NCBI GenBank assembly: GCA_910585605.1
Contig: CAJUFL010000095.1
Location: 1-7,968, forward strand
Length of the DNA stretch: 7,968 bases
DNA from: an uncultured Lachnospiraceae bacterium
Lineage (GTDB): Bacteria; Bacillota; Clostridia; Lachnospirales; Lachnospiraceae
Direction of reading: 5' to 3'
Shown: one piece after another, positions 6,870 to 7,968 of the stretch
Position numbering within the stretch: position 1 is the stretch's first letter
How the letters are laid out: every line of letters starts with the position of its first letter
The notes under the pieces: generated by a model
The model's database searches: none
The model's input: only the letters and a program-made list of their open reading frames with translations
Told to the model about the DNA's origin: nothing
Translations under genes and position numbers: made by a program

Positions 6870-6925
6870 GTATGTGAAAGTAAAAAATTAAAGAGTAAAT
6901 AGGGCTTTTCTTATAGGATGAATTG

Positions 6926-6934
6926 TGATATTAT
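6926..6934 (+). promoter_or_regulatory. Possible extended -10 promoter for degV
   Basis: TGATATTAT gives an extended -10 element (TG at 6926-6927, TATTAT at 6929-6934). The -35 position 17 bases upstream (6906-6911, TTTTCT) is a poor match. A promoter is needed here because a terminator lies just upstream, but its exact position is uncertain. The stretch from 6935 to 7010 shows nothing else recognisable. Confidence 0.4.
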
Positions 6935-7022
6935 ACATAATAACTGGAAATAATAGTTTTTGATACTATGTGATGCGATGTTCTGGTGGATGTATTGATA
7001 AAATTGTAATAGGAGATGTACT

Positions 7023-7916
7023 ATGGCATATCAGATTATAACAGACAGTTCTTGTGATTTGAGTGTAGAACTGGTAAAAGAAAAGAATTTACAGGTAGTA
7101 CCATTTTATGTGTCATTTGATGAGGCAAATTATTTAAAGGAAAATGAAGAGATTAGGGTGCATGAATTTTATCAGAAAATGATAGATAATCCGGGCATTT
7201 TCCCAAAAACTTCGCTGCCTTCAGTAGAAGATTATATTAAAGCATTTACGCCTTGCGTTGAAAAAGGGCTGGATATCATTTGTATTTGTATTACAACAAA
7301 ATTCAGTGGTTCCTATAATTCTGCTTCTACAGCAAAGGATATTTTACTGGAGGATTATCCCGATATCAGAATTACTGTAATTGATGCTACCGTTAATACT
7401 GTATTGCAGGGAATTCTGGTGTTGGAATCTGTGAGAATGCAGGAGAATGGGCTGGGTTATGATGAGGTCATTGAAGGGATAGAAAAAATAAAGAGAACCG
7501 GAAGGATTATCTTTACGGTGGGAAATATGGATTATCTGATCCATGGCGGACGTGTTGGAAAGGTAATGAAAGTGGCAGTGAATGCTCTTAAAATTCGTCC
7601 AATGATTATCTTAAAAGACGGTGAGATTTTTCCTTTTGGTATTGCAAGAAGCAGAAAGAAGTCTATTCAGAAGATTATCGAAAAGATGAAGTCTCATTTC
7701 GAAGAAATAAAAGAATCACCGGATGATTACGAAATCGTTATTGGTTATGGATATGATTACGAGGAGGCAGTAGAATTTCGAAAGGAACTTTTGGAATCTC
7801 TAAAAACCTACTCTAAGAAATCAGAGATTGATATTTTCCAGATTGGAGCCATGATAGGAGTTCATACAGGACCGTATCCTCTTGGCGTTGGCTTGATTCG
7901 CAAATATGATAGATAA
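7023..7916 (+). CDS. DegV family protein (fatty-acid-binding, FakB-like)
   Basis: A 297-residue cytoplasmic protein of the DegV fold. Characterised members (FakB) bind a fatty acid and present it to the kinase FakA for phosphorylation and entry into phospholipid synthesis; applying that here is inference from the family. Motifs are ITDSSCDLS (6-14), KTSLPSVEDY (62-71), TTKFSGSYNSA (91-101), the lid-region GGRVGK (175-180), the central PMIILKDGEI (193-202) and the C-terminal HTGPYPLGVG (281-290), with His281 and Ser95 in the usual lipid-head positions. Two family segments are unusual: the expected HTGPG reads HTGPY, and the segment after DATVN lacks the common GxG pattern. It may thus be a divergent subgroup. 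AGGAG (7011-7015) lies seven bases before ATG. It is transcribed separately from pyrE, and no fakA is in the window. Confidence 0.9.
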   Translation: MAYQIITDSSCDLSVELVKEKNLQVVPFYVSFDEANYLKENEEIRVHEFYQKMIDNPGIFPKTSLPSVEDYIKAFTPCVEKGLDIICICITTKFSGSYNSASTAKDILLEDYPDIRITVIDATVNTVLQGILVLESVRMQENGLGYDEVIEGIEKIKRTGRIIFTVGNMDYLIHGGRVGKVMKVAVNALKIRPMIILKDGEIFPFGIARSRKKSIQKIIEKMKSHFEEIKESPDDYEIVIGYGYDYEEAVEFRKELLESLKTYSKKSEIDIFQIGAMIGVHTGPYPLGVGLIRKYDR

Positions 7917-7930
7917 ATTCTTGTTTAGCT

Positions 7931-7968
7931 TACTGGGGACGCTTCCATGGCGAGTTGGTGACGGACGC
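7931..7968. repeat. Start of a second, divergent copy of the palindromic repeat (cut by the window end)
   Basis: Read on the + strand, 7931-7968 resembles the reverse complement of 195-234. Both have TACT, then GGACGCTT, a variable ATG-containing stretch, GTTGGTG and a closing GC-rich CCGC/ACGC. About 38 bases align with a few short gaps. It is therefore likely the outer arm of a second copy, probably inverted relative to the copy at 1-236; the rest lies beyond the window. It begins 14 bp after degV and may serve as its transcription end, since no separate terminator is seen. Confidence 0.6.

Overview
The window looks like a chromosomal segment of a low-to-moderate G+C Firmicute, most likely a Clostridia/Lachnospiraceae member. 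The reasons are strong AGGAGG-type ribosome binding sites, AT-rich promoters of the TTGACA/TATAAT type, an extended type of PyrF, a PyrK/PyrD (class 1B) dihydroorotate dehydrogenase, and a lipoprotein-type solute-binding protein. All recognised genes lie on the + strand. The taxonomic call is inferred from gene content and sequence style, not from a marker gene.

Layout. Positions 1-236 hold a long imperfect palindrome of about 215 bp (24-bp and 14-bp perfect arms around a conserved-looking inner rod), which looks like a non-coding repeat element. A good promoter (281-309) then leads into pyrF-pyrK-pyrD (383-3021), closed by a strong intrinsic terminator (3041-3083). A second promoter (3166-3194) and a small folded leader precede a three-gene amino-acid-type ABC importer: a lipoprotein binding protein (3284-4153), a permease (4254-4940) and an ATPase (4953-5738). 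A stable hairpin sits between the binding-protein and permease genes. A third promoter (5782-5810) and a 113-nt leader precede pyrE (5930-6604), which is followed at once by a 50-residue single-span membrane protein gene (6642-6794) and a terminator (6811-6869). A DegV-family lipid-binding protein gene (7023-7916) comes last. The final 38 bases resemble, in inverted orientation, the right end of the first palindrome, so a second copy of that repeat family probably starts there.

How the genes work together. PyrK/PyrD oxidises dihydroorotate to orotate with electrons passed to NAD+. PyrE joins orotate to PRPP, and PyrF decarboxylates OMP to UMP, so the window encodes the last three steps of de novo pyrimidine synthesis. 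The ABC importer splits pyrD from pyrE and has its own promoter; its substrate is uncertain because the usual carboxylate-binding arginine of the binding protein appears to be valine. DegV proteins deliver fatty acids to a fatty-acid kinase elsewhere in the genome.

No defence, CRISPR or phage system is visible. Most of the window is ordinary housekeeping. The points most worth a second look are the palindromic repeat pair, the altered ligand pocket of the binding protein, the small membrane protein next to pyrE, and the structured leaders and intercistronic hairpin of the importer.
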